Shown: in pieces, positions 24,260-30,134 of the stretch | How the letters are laid out: the number at the start of each line of letters is the position of its first letter | Numbering within the stretch: the first letter of the stretch is position 1 | Virus record (IMG/VR): IMGVR_UViG_3300008452_000999 | Span: 1-32,395 of that record | Length of the DNA: 32,395 nucleotides | Source of the DNA: a virus | Strand: one strand, 5' to 3' | Program-made: the position numbers and the translations under genes | The notes under the pieces: generated by a model | What the model was told of the DNA's origin: nothing | The model's database searches: none | Seen by the model: the letters and a program-made list of their open reading frames with translations, nothing else

Positions 24260-25248
24260 ATAAAACCGACATAGTAAGAGAGTATCTCAGGAAATATCCT
24301 GACTATCCTAACCTAAAACTGGCAAGGATAATCTTCAAAGAAAATCCGCTTGTATTTACTACCGTTGATATGGTTAGGACTACGCTCAGAAGATTACAAG
24401 GTAAACAAGGTAAAGACCATATCTACAAAATAAATAAAGAGTTCCACAAAACAGAGGACAAACCTAAGAATCCGTACAACCTGCCGGAGAGCCACCAAGA
24501 GGAAAGGCCACCATTTAAGCTACCTACCAGTTGCAATAATATACTTTTAATCTCCGACCTGCATATTCCCTATCACGACATTAACGCTGTAACTATTGCA
24601 CTGGACTACGGCAAGGCGAATAATGTCAATACTATTTTTATCAATGGTGATTTAATAGATAACCACCAAGTAAGCAAGTTTGAGAGTGATCCTCGCAAGC
24701 GGTCTGTAAAGCAAGAGTTCGACGCTACTATTCAGTTTCTGCAATCACTTAGAAAAGCATTCCCTGAAGCAAGTATTTACTGGCTAAAGGGTAACCATTG
24801 TATCCGGTGGGAGAAGTTCTTATTTATGAAGGTGCGTGAGATATGGGATGATGACTACTTTCACCTTGAGGAAAGGTTAAGATTGAACGAGGTCAAGGTA
24901 AAGCTGTTAGATGACAAGACGCTTGTCAAAGCAGGCAAGCTAAGTATAACACACGGCCACCATATTTTTAAGGGCATATTCAGTCCAGTAAACCCTGCGA
25001 GGGGTGCGTGGATGAAAGCAAAGCAAAGCGTTATTGTCGGTCATTTACATAGAGCGTCGCACCATCCTGAGGTCAATCTTGACGGTAAAGTGGTTAGTTG
25101 TTGGAGCACTGGTTGTCTTTGTGAACTGCGACCTAACTACTCACCTTTAGTAAGTAATAGTCAACACGGCTTCGCTCACATTGTTATCGAAAAAAATGGA
25201 GATTATACGGTTAAAAACTTTCAGATTATTAACGGCAAACTTTATTAA
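24256..25248 (+). CDS. Calcineurin-like metallophosphoesterase with N-terminal DNA-binding-like region
   Basis: A 330-residue protein. All metallophosphoesterase motifs are present: SDLH (D101, H103), NGDLID (G131-D132), KGNHCIRWE (N180-H181), ITHGHH (H233, H235) and VGHLHRA (H263, H265). Two metal ions would be held by these residues. Residues 1-50 are a small helical domain (REYLRKYPDYPNLKLARIIF) resembling a winged-helix or homeodomain-like DNA-binding unit, then a linker. Related phage enzymes act on DNA, RNA or phosphoproteins; the substrate here is unknown. It follows the endolysin (ATGA overlap) at the end of the late operon. Confidence 0.88.
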   Translation: MNKTDIVREYLRKYPDYPNLKLARIIFKENPLVFTTVDMVRTTLRRLQGKQGKDHIYKINKEFHKTEDKPKNPYNLPESHQEERPPFKLPTSCNNILLISDLHIPYHDINAVTIALDYGKANNVNTIFINGDLIDNHQVSKFESDPRKRSVKQEFDATIQFLQSLRKAFPEASIYWLKGNHCIRWEKFLFMKVREIWDDDYFHLEERLRLNEVKVKLLDDKTLVKAGKLSITHGHHIFKGIFSPVNPARGAWMKAKQSVIVGHLHRASHHPEVNLDGKVVSCWSTGCLCELRPNYSPLVSNSQHGFAHIVIEKNGDYTVKNFQIINGKLY

Positions 25249-25258
25249 TTTATGTAAA

Positions 25259-25534
25259 ATGGATTTGACAAAAAATGACAAGACAGAAAATGACAATCCA
25301 GTAGAGGCGATTGATTTAGAGGATATGGCAGTAGAGTTCACGTCTACCGTTGACTACATTAATGGAGCGTGTATGGCTTATTCTACTATGAGCGAAATAG
25401 ACACGGCAATAATGAGCAAGGCAGACGAGCAGAGGGTAAAGCGTATCCGTAGGAAATGCCTTAAAATAATTGATGTGTGTATAAGTGAATACTACGACGA
25501 ACTTTTTGAGGCAGACGAGGCAGAGAATGATTAA
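25259..25534 (+). CDS. Small acidic hypothetical protein
   Basis: A 91-residue protein from ATG 25259, placed 10 bases after the phosphoesterase stop. A longer reading from TTG 25181 would run deep into the phosphoesterase gene and is rejected. The sequence is helical and acidic (TENDNPVEAIDLEDMAVEF) with a basic stretch EQRVKRIRRKCLKIID (about 60-75). It is the last gene before the T/G tract and terminators, so it ends the late operon. I recognise no family. Confidence 0.6.
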   Translation: MDLTKNDKTENDNPVEAIDLEDMAVEFTSTVDYINGACMAYSTMSEIDTAIMSKADEQRVKRIRRKCLKIIDVCISEYYDELFEADEAEND

Positions 25535-25537
25535 CTT

Positions 25538-25597
25538 TGTTTTGTCTTGTTTTGTTTATGTTTGTTATTTGTTTGATTTGTTTGATTTGTTTTTGAG
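25538..25597 (+). repeat. T/G-rich tract without C on the late-operon boundary
   Basis: About 60 bases almost only T and G with scattered A, made of repeated TTTGTTT and TTTGTTTGA units (for example GTTTGATTTGTTTGATTTG at 25571-25589). The reverse complement looks like the A-rich AAACAAAAC leaders of this genome. It lies between the last late gene and a strong terminator. No protein-coding reading is convincing. It might be a weakly paired element, a protein-binding tract or a remnant of leader duplication. Confidence 0.5.
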
Positions 25598-25603
25598 CAT
25601 TGT

Positions 25604-25631
25604 AAGCCGGGGTTTTTACCTCGGCTTTTTT
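25604..25631 (+). terminator. Intrinsic terminator of the late operon
   Basis: GCCGGGGT (25606-25613) pairs with ACCTCGGC (25618-25625) with one G-T wobble around TTTT; flanking AA and TT extend the stem. A T tail (25626-25631) follows. It separates late genes from the early control region. Confidence 0.88.
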
Positions 25632-25660
25632 GTACATAACTATGTACAGATTTATGTACA
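25631..25660 (+). promoter_or_regulatory. Operator candidate: inverted repeat plus third half-site
   Basis: TGTACATA (25631-25638) and TATGTACA (25641-25648) form a perfect inverted repeat with a 2-base spacer. A third copy TATGTACA lies at 25653-25660 and touches a TACATTTG element. Three identical octamers within 30 bases upstream of the early genes is the layout of a repressor or activator site. The sigma/HTH-like protein of this phage and host regulators are possible ligands; none is proven. Confidence 0.55.
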
Positions 25661-25664
25661 TTTG
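25657..25664 (+). promoter_or_regulatory. Possible weak promoter -7 box overlapping operator half-site
   Basis: TACATTTG (25657-25664) matches the Bacteroidota -7 consensus TAnnTTTG. The nearest TTTG for a -33 element (25629-25632) is 24 bases upstream, longer than the usual 19-21, so the promoter may be weak or need an activator. Transcription would start about 25671 and meet the terminator at 25690 almost at once. Confidence 0.35.
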
Positions 25665-25689
25665 CCTTAGGGATATTAGGACTAACACG

Positions 25690-25716
25690 GCTGACGTTTC
25701 TACGTCGGCTTTTTTT
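25690..25716 (+). terminator. Second terminator in the control region
   Basis: GCTGACGT (25690-25697) pairs with ACGTCGGC (25702-25709), one wobble, around a TTCT loop, followed by TTTTTTT. It lies about 20 bases after the start point of the possible weak promoter at 25657, so it could make a short (about 45 nt) leader RNA or act as an attenuator. It is also a second barrier against late readthrough. Confidence 0.82.
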
Positions 25717-25763
25717 ATGCTATTTATTAGGATAAAAAATATATGTTAAATAGGTAAAAATTA

Positions 25764-25796
25764 TTTGTTTAATTAAATAAAGTAGTTGTATATTTG
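25764..25796 (+). promoter_or_regulatory. Early promoter (Bacteroidota type)
   Basis: TTTG (25764-25767), 21 bases, then TATATTTG (25789-25796). Both boxes and the spacing fit the -33/-7 promoter recognised by the primary sigma factor of Bacteroidota. Transcription would start near 25802 and the first ATG is at 25817 after AACAAAACAAAACAAA. It should drive the early genes rightward through the replication region. This is the best-matched promoter in the window. Confidence 0.75.
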
Positions 25797-25816
25797 TGGA
25801 AACAAAACAAAACAAA

Positions 25817-26005
25817 ATGAACATTCAAATCTCAATCAAAAATCACCGTATGGTCTGCGAACTGGTAGAAGGTAAACTCCGTTACTTAATAGCAGTAAGT
25901 AAAGATAACGAGACGGTATCTCAGTTTATGAAGCGTATCAGCCGTAAGGTAGAGGATACCATTCAAGGATTTATTACTTTCAACGGTGCGTCTTTTGCTT
26001 CTTAA
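25817..26005 (+). CDS. First early gene, small hypothetical protein
   Basis: A 62-residue protein from ATG 25817. An in-frame GTG at 25796 is rejected because it overlaps the -7 box of the promoter. The sequence has a beta-like first half (MNIQISIKNHRMVCELVEGK and LRYLIAV) and a helical basic part (QFMKRISRKVEDTI). It is soluble. As the leading product of the strongest promoter it could be an early host-takeover or regulatory protein; no family is recognised. Confidence 0.65.
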   Translation: MNIQISIKNHRMVCELVEGKLRYLIAVSKDNETVSQFMKRISRKVEDTIQGFITFNGASFAS

Positions 26006-26009
26006 TTTA

Positions 26010-26041
26010 TTTGTTTTATTACAAAATAATTACTACTTTTA
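26010..26041 (+). promoter_or_regulatory. Possible promoter before 26076 gene
   Basis: TTTG (26010-26013), 20 bases, TACTTTTA (26034-26041): the -7 box lacks the final G of TAnnTTTG. Just downstream ATTCACTA occurs twice (26041-26048 and 26055-26062) and CACTAAAAA twice (26059-26067 region and 26069-26076 region), so the leader is also repeated. A secondary start for the ERF region is possible but weakly supported. Confidence 0.35.
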
Positions 26042-26075
26042 TTCACTATTTTTTATTCACTAAAAACCACTAAAA

Positions 26076-26273
26076 ATGGAAACAACACAAAAGAAAAGAG
26101 GCCGCAAACCCTCACTGATTAAAAAAATGATCTTCCCAATCTTCATTAACCCTGCTTTGATTGAAGCAGCCGGAGGTAAAAAAGAACTGCGAAAAAAGAT
26201 TTACGCTTTCTTACAAGGCATTGCAGTACTGGCAATAGTTGCTGTATGTGCTTTGGGTGATAACATTATCTAA
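26076..26273 (+). CDS. Small basic membrane protein
   Basis: A 65-residue protein. The first ~20 residues are strongly basic and contain KKRGRKPSLIKK, an AT-hook-like RGRKP sequence that could bind A/T-rich DNA. A hydrophobic C-terminal helix follows (about residues 43-60, IYAFLQGIAVLAIVAVCALG). A DNA-binding tail on a membrane anchor could tether early phage DNA to the membrane, but this is speculation from composition. It starts behind an A-rich leader between the first early gene and ERF. Confidence 0.6.
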   Translation: METTQKKRGRKPSLIKKMIFPIFINPALIEAAGGKKELRKKIYAFLQGIAVLAIVAVCALGDNII

Positions 26274-26299
26274 TTTATTTAATCTTAAAAACTAAAACA

Positions 26300-26845
26300 A
26301 TGCTCAAAAGCGAATCAATTAAAAATCTAAGCAAAGCGTTAGCTACCTTTCACGTCAAAGTTGACAAGATAAAGAAAGACGCAAAAAATCCTTTCTTTAA
26401 GTCAAGCTATGCATCCCTGAGTAATATCCTTGATGCTATCAACGAGCCGTTAATAGAATGCGGTTTAACTATCTCCCAGTTTCCTACCGGCGAGAATGGC
26501 CTTACTACTATCCTTATGCACGAATCAGGCGAGTATATCTCAGCCGAGTATCAAATGCGACCAGTTAAAGATGATCCACAAGGTAGGGGTAGTGCTATAA
26601 CCTATCAGCGTAGGTATGCTATTGCTTCCGTGTTGGCTTTGAATATAGACGATGACGATGACGCTAATCTAGCTACTCACGGCAAGAAAGCGGAACTGCC
26701 AAAGCTGACAAATAAAGAGGACATTCAAAAAGTAAAGGACTATCTCAGCAAGGGCGGCTCACTGGCAAAGGTTAAGGATAAGTACACCGTGCCTGCCAAC
26801 TTAGAGCCGGAGTTAGTAGCTGCAATGATTAACTATAAAAACTAA
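26300..26845 (+). CDS. erf: ERF-family single-strand annealing protein
   Basis: A 181-residue protein with the ERF core: KNPFFKSSYASLSNILDAIN (residues 29-48), PLIECGLTISQFPTG (50-64), ILMHESGEYISAEYQMRP (71-88), DPQGRGSAITYQRRY (92-106) and LNIDDDDDAN (114-123). It anneals complementary ssDNA during phage recombination and circularisation of linear DNA. The short C-terminal part beyond 125 is basic. It is followed by a Gam-like-position protein and an SSB-tailed mini-protein, a typical recombination module. Confidence 0.88.
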   Translation: MLKSESIKNLSKALATFHVKVDKIKKDAKNPFFKSSYASLSNILDAINEPLIECGLTISQFPTGENGLTTILMHESGEYISAEYQMRPVKDDPQGRGSAITYQRRYAIASVLALNIDDDDDANLATHGKKAELPKLTNKEDIQKVKDYLSKGGSLAKVKDKYTVPANLEPELVAAMINYKN

Positions 26846-26855
26846 AACTAAAACA

Positions 26856-27326
26856 ATGTATCAATTACCAAGTATAAGCAACGACCTAACCAAAGGTCAA
26901 ATCAGAATAATAGCCGAGTCGGTTGTTAACGAGTTGTGCGATTCAGGTCGAGTACTGGAGGCAGCCGAAACACTCACCAAGATGGAAACGCTATGTAAGG
27001 AGATTAGAGGTAACAGAGAGTTTATCGACTTTGTAAGGGATGAGATAGAAAAGCACGGCAAAGAGTTAACTACTGCCAACGGTGTAAAGTTAGAACTTGC
27101 AGAGGTCGGTACTAAATACGACTACTCACAGTGCAACGATGACGTACTTTCTGAGTTAGAGTTTCAACTTACAATCATTGAAGCCAAGATAAAAGAACGT
27201 CAGAACTTCCTGAAAACTCTGCCAGTGCGAGGTATGGAAATTATAAAAGATGGTGGTGAAGTTGCGTTAATCTTTCCACCAAGTAAGTCAAGTACATCTT
27301 CATATAAAACAACAATTAAAAAGTAA
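26856..27326 (+). CDS. Recombination-module protein of unknown function
   Basis: A 156-residue protein, mostly helical, with an acidic middle (IRGNREFIDFVRDEIEKHGK) and the motif KYDYSQCNDDVLSELEFQLT (about residues 84-103) followed by KIKERQNFLKTL. The YDYSxxND signature is shared by a protein found next to ERF and SSB genes in Bacteroidota phages. A ssDNA- or exonuclease-modulating role would fit the position; I cannot name a family. Confidence 0.65.
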   Translation: MYQLPSISNDLTKGQIRIIAESVVNELCDSGRVLEAAETLTKMETLCKEIRGNREFIDFVRDEIEKHGKELTTANGVKLELAEVGTKYDYSQCNDDVLSELEFQLTIIEAKIKERQNFLKTLPVRGMEIIKDGGEVALIFPPSKSSTSSYKTTIKK

Positions 27327-27329
27327 AAA

Positions 27330-27518
27330 ATGGAAAATCAAAAAATCGGAGCGTGGAAAAAACAAACTGCCAAAGGTGAAACCTACATAAGTTTTACCAT
27401 AGATGGAAAAAAGTACTCAATGTGGGTAAACAAGTACAAGAAAGAAGATAGGCACCCTGACTATCAGATTACCGAGTATAAACCCAAAGAGAATACTAAC
27501 GACGATATCCCCTTTTAA
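27330..27518 (+). CDS. Mini-protein with SSB-like C-terminal tip
   Basis: A 62-residue protein with a small beta core (GETYISFTIDGKKYSMWVNK, about residues 16-35) and an acidic end NTNDDIPF. A terminal DDIPF/DDDIPF is the hallmark tip by which SSB recruits partners such as exonuclease I, RecO and PriA. The core resembles a truncated DUF736/OB-like module and is too short for a standard SSB (about 110-180 residues). It lies 3 bases behind the YDYS protein, in a recombination cluster, so an SSB-mimic or partner-recruiting role is plausible. Confidence 0.65.
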   Translation: MENQKIGAWKKQTAKGETYISFTIDGKKYSMWVNKYKKEDRHPDYQITEYKPKENTNDDIPF

Positions 27519-27539
27519 TAACACTAAAAACTAAAAAAA

Positions 27540-27959
27540 ATGTTACAGAACAAAATCAACTTTCAAGGATTTATTAAGTTAAAAAAAATCACTCCGCAGA
27601 GAATGTCGGGTAAAAAGTTTGTAGGGAAAGATCCTATAATAGTTTGCACCATAGGATTGATGGGTAAAAAAAGGAAGAGCAATTACTACAATACCTATCT
27701 GCACCACTTCCTCGCAAGTCAGAATATAAACTGGAAGTATGTAGAGTTCGGTTTTTTTGATAATAACTTGTACATCGGTGAGGGAACAGAAAACGACTTT
27801 GTAATTTCTAAGGACACAAAGAACGTATCGAGTAAACACCTTGCAGAAACTATCTTTCAATTTTTTAACGTACGAGTACCAAAAAATGCTGACGAGATTG
27901 AGTCAATTACATTCGATTGCCTTAAATTAAATAATCATTACAAATTAATTAAAAGGTAA
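27540..27959 (+). CDS. Hypothetical protein in replication module
   Basis: A 139-residue, basic N-terminal (KINFQGFIKLKKITPQRMSG) and alpha/beta protein with SNYYNTYLHHFLASQNINWK (about residues 47-66). The aromatic content is high and there are no obvious catalytic motifs. It is transcribed with ERF and the SSB-like gene and followed by a small SH3-like protein. Role unknown. Confidence 0.6.
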   Translation: MLQNKINFQGFIKLKKITPQRMSGKKFVGKDPIIVCTIGLMGKKRKSNYYNTYLHHFLASQNINWKYVEFGFFDNNLYIGEGTENDFVISKDTKNVSSKHLAETIFQFFNVRVPKNADEIESITFDCLKLNNHYKLIKR

Positions 27960-27961
27960 TT

Positions 27962-28183
27962 GTGTACCTAAAAGAAGATTTAATCTCAACTAATAGAAAA
28001 CTAACCTACGCAAGGCAAGGCGATTACTGCACGATAATAAACAGACGAGGCAACGTGCTAATCTGCGAACTTGAGAACGGTAGTCGCTTTACTTGCTTAG
28101 AGGATCATTTAACAGAAACAAAACCTAAAACAAAACCTAAAACCAATGTGGAATCAACTATTAAACACAAAAGAAAAGGTTAG
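27962..28183 (+). CDS. Small SH3-like basic protein
   Basis: A 73-residue protein from GTG 27962. The pattern DLISTNRKLTYARQGDYCTI followed by INRRGNVLICELENGSRF resembles small beta-barrel (SH3-like) phage proteins. The C-terminus is a Lys/Thr/Pro-rich tail (TETKPKTKPKTN) possibly for nucleic acid binding. It overlaps the next gene by 38 bases. Function unknown. Confidence 0.6.
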   Translation: MYLKEDLISTNRKLTYARQGDYCTIINRRGNVLICELENGSRFTCLEDHLTETKPKTKPKTNVESTIKHKRKG

Positions 28184-28463
28184 GCATATCCTCCAAATGT
28201 ACCCGGCTCTAAGGGATTCCGATAATAAGTTAATAGCAACTTTTTGGAGTATGGAAGCAGCCGAGATTTCTACATACAAGGCCGGACAAATGTCAGCAAA
28301 GGAGTTACTCAATATGCTTTACAAAAACCTTTTAACCAGTCCTGAATCAATCCGTAGGTGCAGACAAAAGCTGCAAGAGGAGTCGGAAGAGTTAAGGGGT
28401 ACAGTTTACTATCAAAAACAAAACGAAGGTAAAACAATCACAAAAAACATAAAACACCTATGA
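28146..28463 (+). CDS. Conserved phage hypothetical protein (LTSPESIRRCRRKLQEE type)
   Basis: A 105-residue helical protein. KEKVRHILQMYPALRDSDNK (residues 9-28) and LLTSPESIRRCRQKLQEESE (about 62-81) match a Bacteroidota phage/prophage family found beside replication and methyltransferase genes. The second motif has a basic recognition-helix appearance, so DNA binding is possible. It overlaps the methyltransferase start by ATGA (28460-28463). Confidence 0.7.
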   Translation: MWNQLLNTKEKVRHILQMYPALRDSDNKLIATFWSMEAAEISTYKAGQMSAKELLNMLYKNLLTSPESIRRCRQKLQEESEELRGTVYYQKQNEGKTITKNIKHL

Positions 28464-29485
28464 CACACGGATCTTTATTTTCAGGTATTGGAGGTTTCGA
28501 CCTTGCTGCCGAGTGGATGGGATGGGAGAATGTTTTCCATTGTGAATGGAATCCTTTCGGACAAAAAGTATTAAAACATTATTGGCCAAATGCAATTAGT
28601 TATGAAGATATCACAAAAACAGATTTCACTGTTCACAGAGGAAAAATTGACATCATCACCGGAGGCTTCCCTTGTCAGCCATACTCATCAGCCGGAAAAC
28701 GAAAAGGAAAAGACGATGAACGCCATTTGTGGCCCAGTATGCTTAGAGCAATTCGAGAAATTCAACCACGTTGGATTGTGGGCGAAAACGTTCTCGGCCT
28801 TGTTAATTGGTCAGGAGGGTTGGTATTCGAAGAGGTGCAAGCTGACTTGGAAGCTGAAGGGTACGAAGTACAACCGTTTGTTCTTCCTGCTGCAAGTGTC
28901 GGCGCACCTCACCTCAGACAAAGAGTTTGGTTTGTTGCCTACAATAACCGCATCATTTGGGGAACGAGGCGGGATGCTAAATCCACAAAGCAATCACGAT
29001 ACCGAGAAAGCATACTACCAATTACAACAGAAAGGACTACTCCCAACTCCAACAGCAATGGACTCAACGAATGCAACAGCGAATATGAAATCAACACAAG
29101 TGAAGAAACGATCAATGCACTTAGTAACTCTAAACAGATACATATTCAACAATCCATTACTGAACACTCCGACAGCATCAGACAAGAAAGGAGGATGTAC
29201 AAGGTCAAATCCAAAGTTACAATTAGGAAGCACTTTAGTAAACGAAATGCACGCAGTATTAAACCAACCAACTGGCAAAACTTCCCAACTCAATCCCCAA
29301 TTTGTAATGGAAATGATGGGTTTTCCTACCGACTGGACTCTATTACCTTTTCTAAATGGCGAAGCGAATCAATCAAAGCCGGAGGAAACGCAATAGTTCC
29401 GCAAGTAGTTTTTCAGATATTTAAAACAATACATCAATACGAAACAAAACAAAATGACAGTAGAGGTAACGTGCAAACATTGTAA
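28460..29485 (+). CDS. Cytosine-C5 DNA methyltransferase (Dcm-like)
   Basis: A 341-residue protein. Motif I is GSLFSGIGGFDLA (residues 4-16), motif IV GGFPCQPYS (68-76) with catalytic C72, motif VI GENV (108-111), motif VIII QRVWFVA (154-160), and the C-terminal motif X-like GNAIVPQV (309-316) after FSKWRSESIKAG. Motifs II (CEW, 28-30) and the middle also fit. The target-recognition region (about 161-300) is of low, Ser/Asn/Thr-rich character. The same DNA, in the +1 frame, encodes a second family-like protein (28590-29396). No cognate restriction enzyme gene is present, so it is an orphan enzyme, probably shielding phage DNA from host restriction. Confidence 0.9.
   Translation: MTHGSLFSGIGGFDLAAEWMGWENVFHCEWNPFGQKVLKHYWPNAISYEDITKTDFTVHRGKIDIITGGFPCQPYSSAGKRKGKDDERHLWPSMLRAIREIQPRWIVGENVLGLVNWSGGLVFEEVQADLEAEGYEVQPFVLPAASVGAPHLRQRVWFVAYNNRIIWGTRRDAKSTKQSRYRESILPITTERTTPNSNSNGLNECNSEYEINTSEETINALSNSKQIHIQQSITEHSDSIRQERRMYKVKSKVTIRKHFSKRNARSIKPTNWQNFPTQSPICNGNDGFSYRLDSITFSKWRSESIKAGGNAIVPQVVFQIFKTIHQYETKQNDSRGNVQTL
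28590..29396 (+). CDS. Overlapping protein nested in the C5 methyltransferase gene (+1 frame)
   Basis: A 268-residue frame wholly inside the methyltransferase gene; ATG 28602 is an alternative start. It is not a random shadow. It contains CLEQFEKFNHVGLWAKTFSA (51-70), LLIGQEGWYSKRCKLTWKLK (71-90), LLPTPTAMDSTNA (150-162), LNTPTASDKKGG (191-202) and SQLNPQFVMEMMGFPTDWT (232-250). These motifs resemble the C-terminal region (with LNP-x-F-V-x-x-M-M-G-F-P-x-x-W-T) of phage DNA methylase-related proteins, where LPTPTAxD stretches recur. The two frames carry different parts of what look like methylase-family sequences. I infer translation from its own start; frame use and function are unverified. 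Confidence 0.72.
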   Translation: MQLVMKISQKQISLFTEEKLTSSPEASLVSHTHQPENEKEKTMNAICGPVCLEQFEKFNHVGLWAKTFSALLIGQEGWYSKRCKLTWKLKGTKYNRLFFLLQVSAHLTSDKEFGLLPTITASFGERGGMLNPQSNHDTEKAYYQLQQKGLLPTPTAMDSTNATANMKSTQVKKRSMHLVTLNRYIFNNPLLNTPTASDKKGGCTRSNPKLQLGSTLVNEMHAVLNQPTGKTSQLNPQFVMEMMGFPTDWTLLPFLNGEANQSKPEETQ

Positions 29486-29813
29486 AAGCACTATAAAAAA
29501 AGTAACAATCGACAAAGATCAGATATTGGAGGCGGTATGCGAAGTGTACGGATTTAGCAAAGAACAGATGGTTAAGAAAAGCCGGAAGAGGTATCTCGTA
29601 GAGGCACGCTTTGTAGTAACATATTTTATCCATAAGTTTCACGGCAAGGTTTTAACTTACAATCAAATCAGTCAGGTAATAGGAAAGAACGACCATACAT
29701 ACGTATGTTATGCCTTAAACAAAATCAACGACTGGTCAAAGCACGATGAGGACTTGAGAAATAGGATAGAATTTATAGAAAATATCCTTGTTACTTACAA
29801 AGAAAGTGATTAA
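29454..29813 (+). CDS. Stand-alone DnaA domain IV-like protein with CxxC N-terminus
   Basis: A 119-residue protein. Residues 7-10 (CKHC) suggest a small metal-binding knuckle. From about residue 22 the pattern follows the C-terminal DnaA duplex-DNA-binding domain: ILEAVCEVYGFSKEQM, KKSRKRYLVEARFVVTYFIH (41-60), LTYNQISQVIGKNDHTYV (67-84) and ALNKI (87-91). The DHTxV signature and the basic helix before it are diagnostic. There is no AAA+ domain, so it can bind DNA but not act as a full initiator; it could compete with or guide host DnaA. It overlaps the methyltransferase by 32 bases and starts in an ACAAAACAAAATG context. Confidence 0.8.
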   Translation: MTVEVTCKHCKSTIKKVTIDKDQILEAVCEVYGFSKEQMVKKSRKRYLVEARFVVTYFIHKFHGKVLTYNQISQVIGKNDHTYVCYALNKINDWSKHDEDLRNRIEFIENILVTYKESD

Positions 29814-29827
29814 ATTCGCTCAATAAT

Positions 29828-29913
29828 TCGTAAAGGTAATAGCGGACTTTTACGAGTTTAGATAGGTTAACCCCTAATCTTACCCCGACTGCCGCTATCA
29901 GTTGGGGTTTTTT
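29828..29913 (+). ncRNA. Two-hairpin leader with complementary loops (candidate kissing-loop attenuator)
   Basis: Hairpin 1: TCGTAAA (29828-29834) with TTTACGA (29849-29855), loop of 14 bases containing ATAGCGG (29839-29845). Hairpin 2 is the terminator below, whose whole loop CCGCTAT (29892-29898) is the exact complement of ATAGCGG. Pairing between loops would compete with or stabilise the terminator. The RNA leads into the 29934 and 30131 replication genes. No promoter was recognised inside it, so it is a leader of readthrough RNA. Confidence 0.45.
29883..29913 (+). terminator. Intrinsic terminator before replication genes
   Basis: CCCCGACTG (29883-29891) pairs with CAGTTGGGG (29899-29907) with one G-T wobble, loop CCGCTAT, T run 29908-29913. 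It stands 20 bases before the ATG of the next gene. Since early transcripts must pass it to reach the replication gene, antitermination or attenuation is likely. Confidence 0.85.
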
Positions 29914-29933
29914 ATTATTAAAAACAAAACACA

Positions 29934-30134
29934 ATGCCAGTAACAAAAATCTTTAAGTCAACACAAGACGAGTTCAGTTCTTTTATCGTCAGCCATCTTG
30001 AACACTTGAACGTAGCACACGTTTATGTAAGTGGCTATAAAAAGGAAAGCATTACTATTACTTTGGATTCCGATGATCTTACAGAGTTGATTTCTGAACT
30101 TAAATACATCAAAGAAAAACTCGATAACGAATGA
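29934..30134 (+). CDS. Small hypothetical protein before replication gene
   Basis: A 66-residue acidic protein with a strand-helix pattern (KSTQDEFSSFIVSHLEHLNV, then DSDDLTELISELKYIKEKLD). It begins behind AAAACAAAACACA, one of the recurring A-rich leaders, and its stop overlaps the replication gene start as ATGA. I recognise no family; a small regulatory partner of the initiator is possible. Confidence 0.6.
   Translation: MPVTKIFKSTQDEFSSFIVSHLEHLNVAHVYVSGYKKESITITLDSDDLTELISELKYIKEKLDNE

Noticed and set aside
25485-25670. Plus-strand frame across the T/G tract
   Set aside because: Product is a low-complexity Phe/Leu/Val/Tyr stretch across a terminator; no plausible gene.
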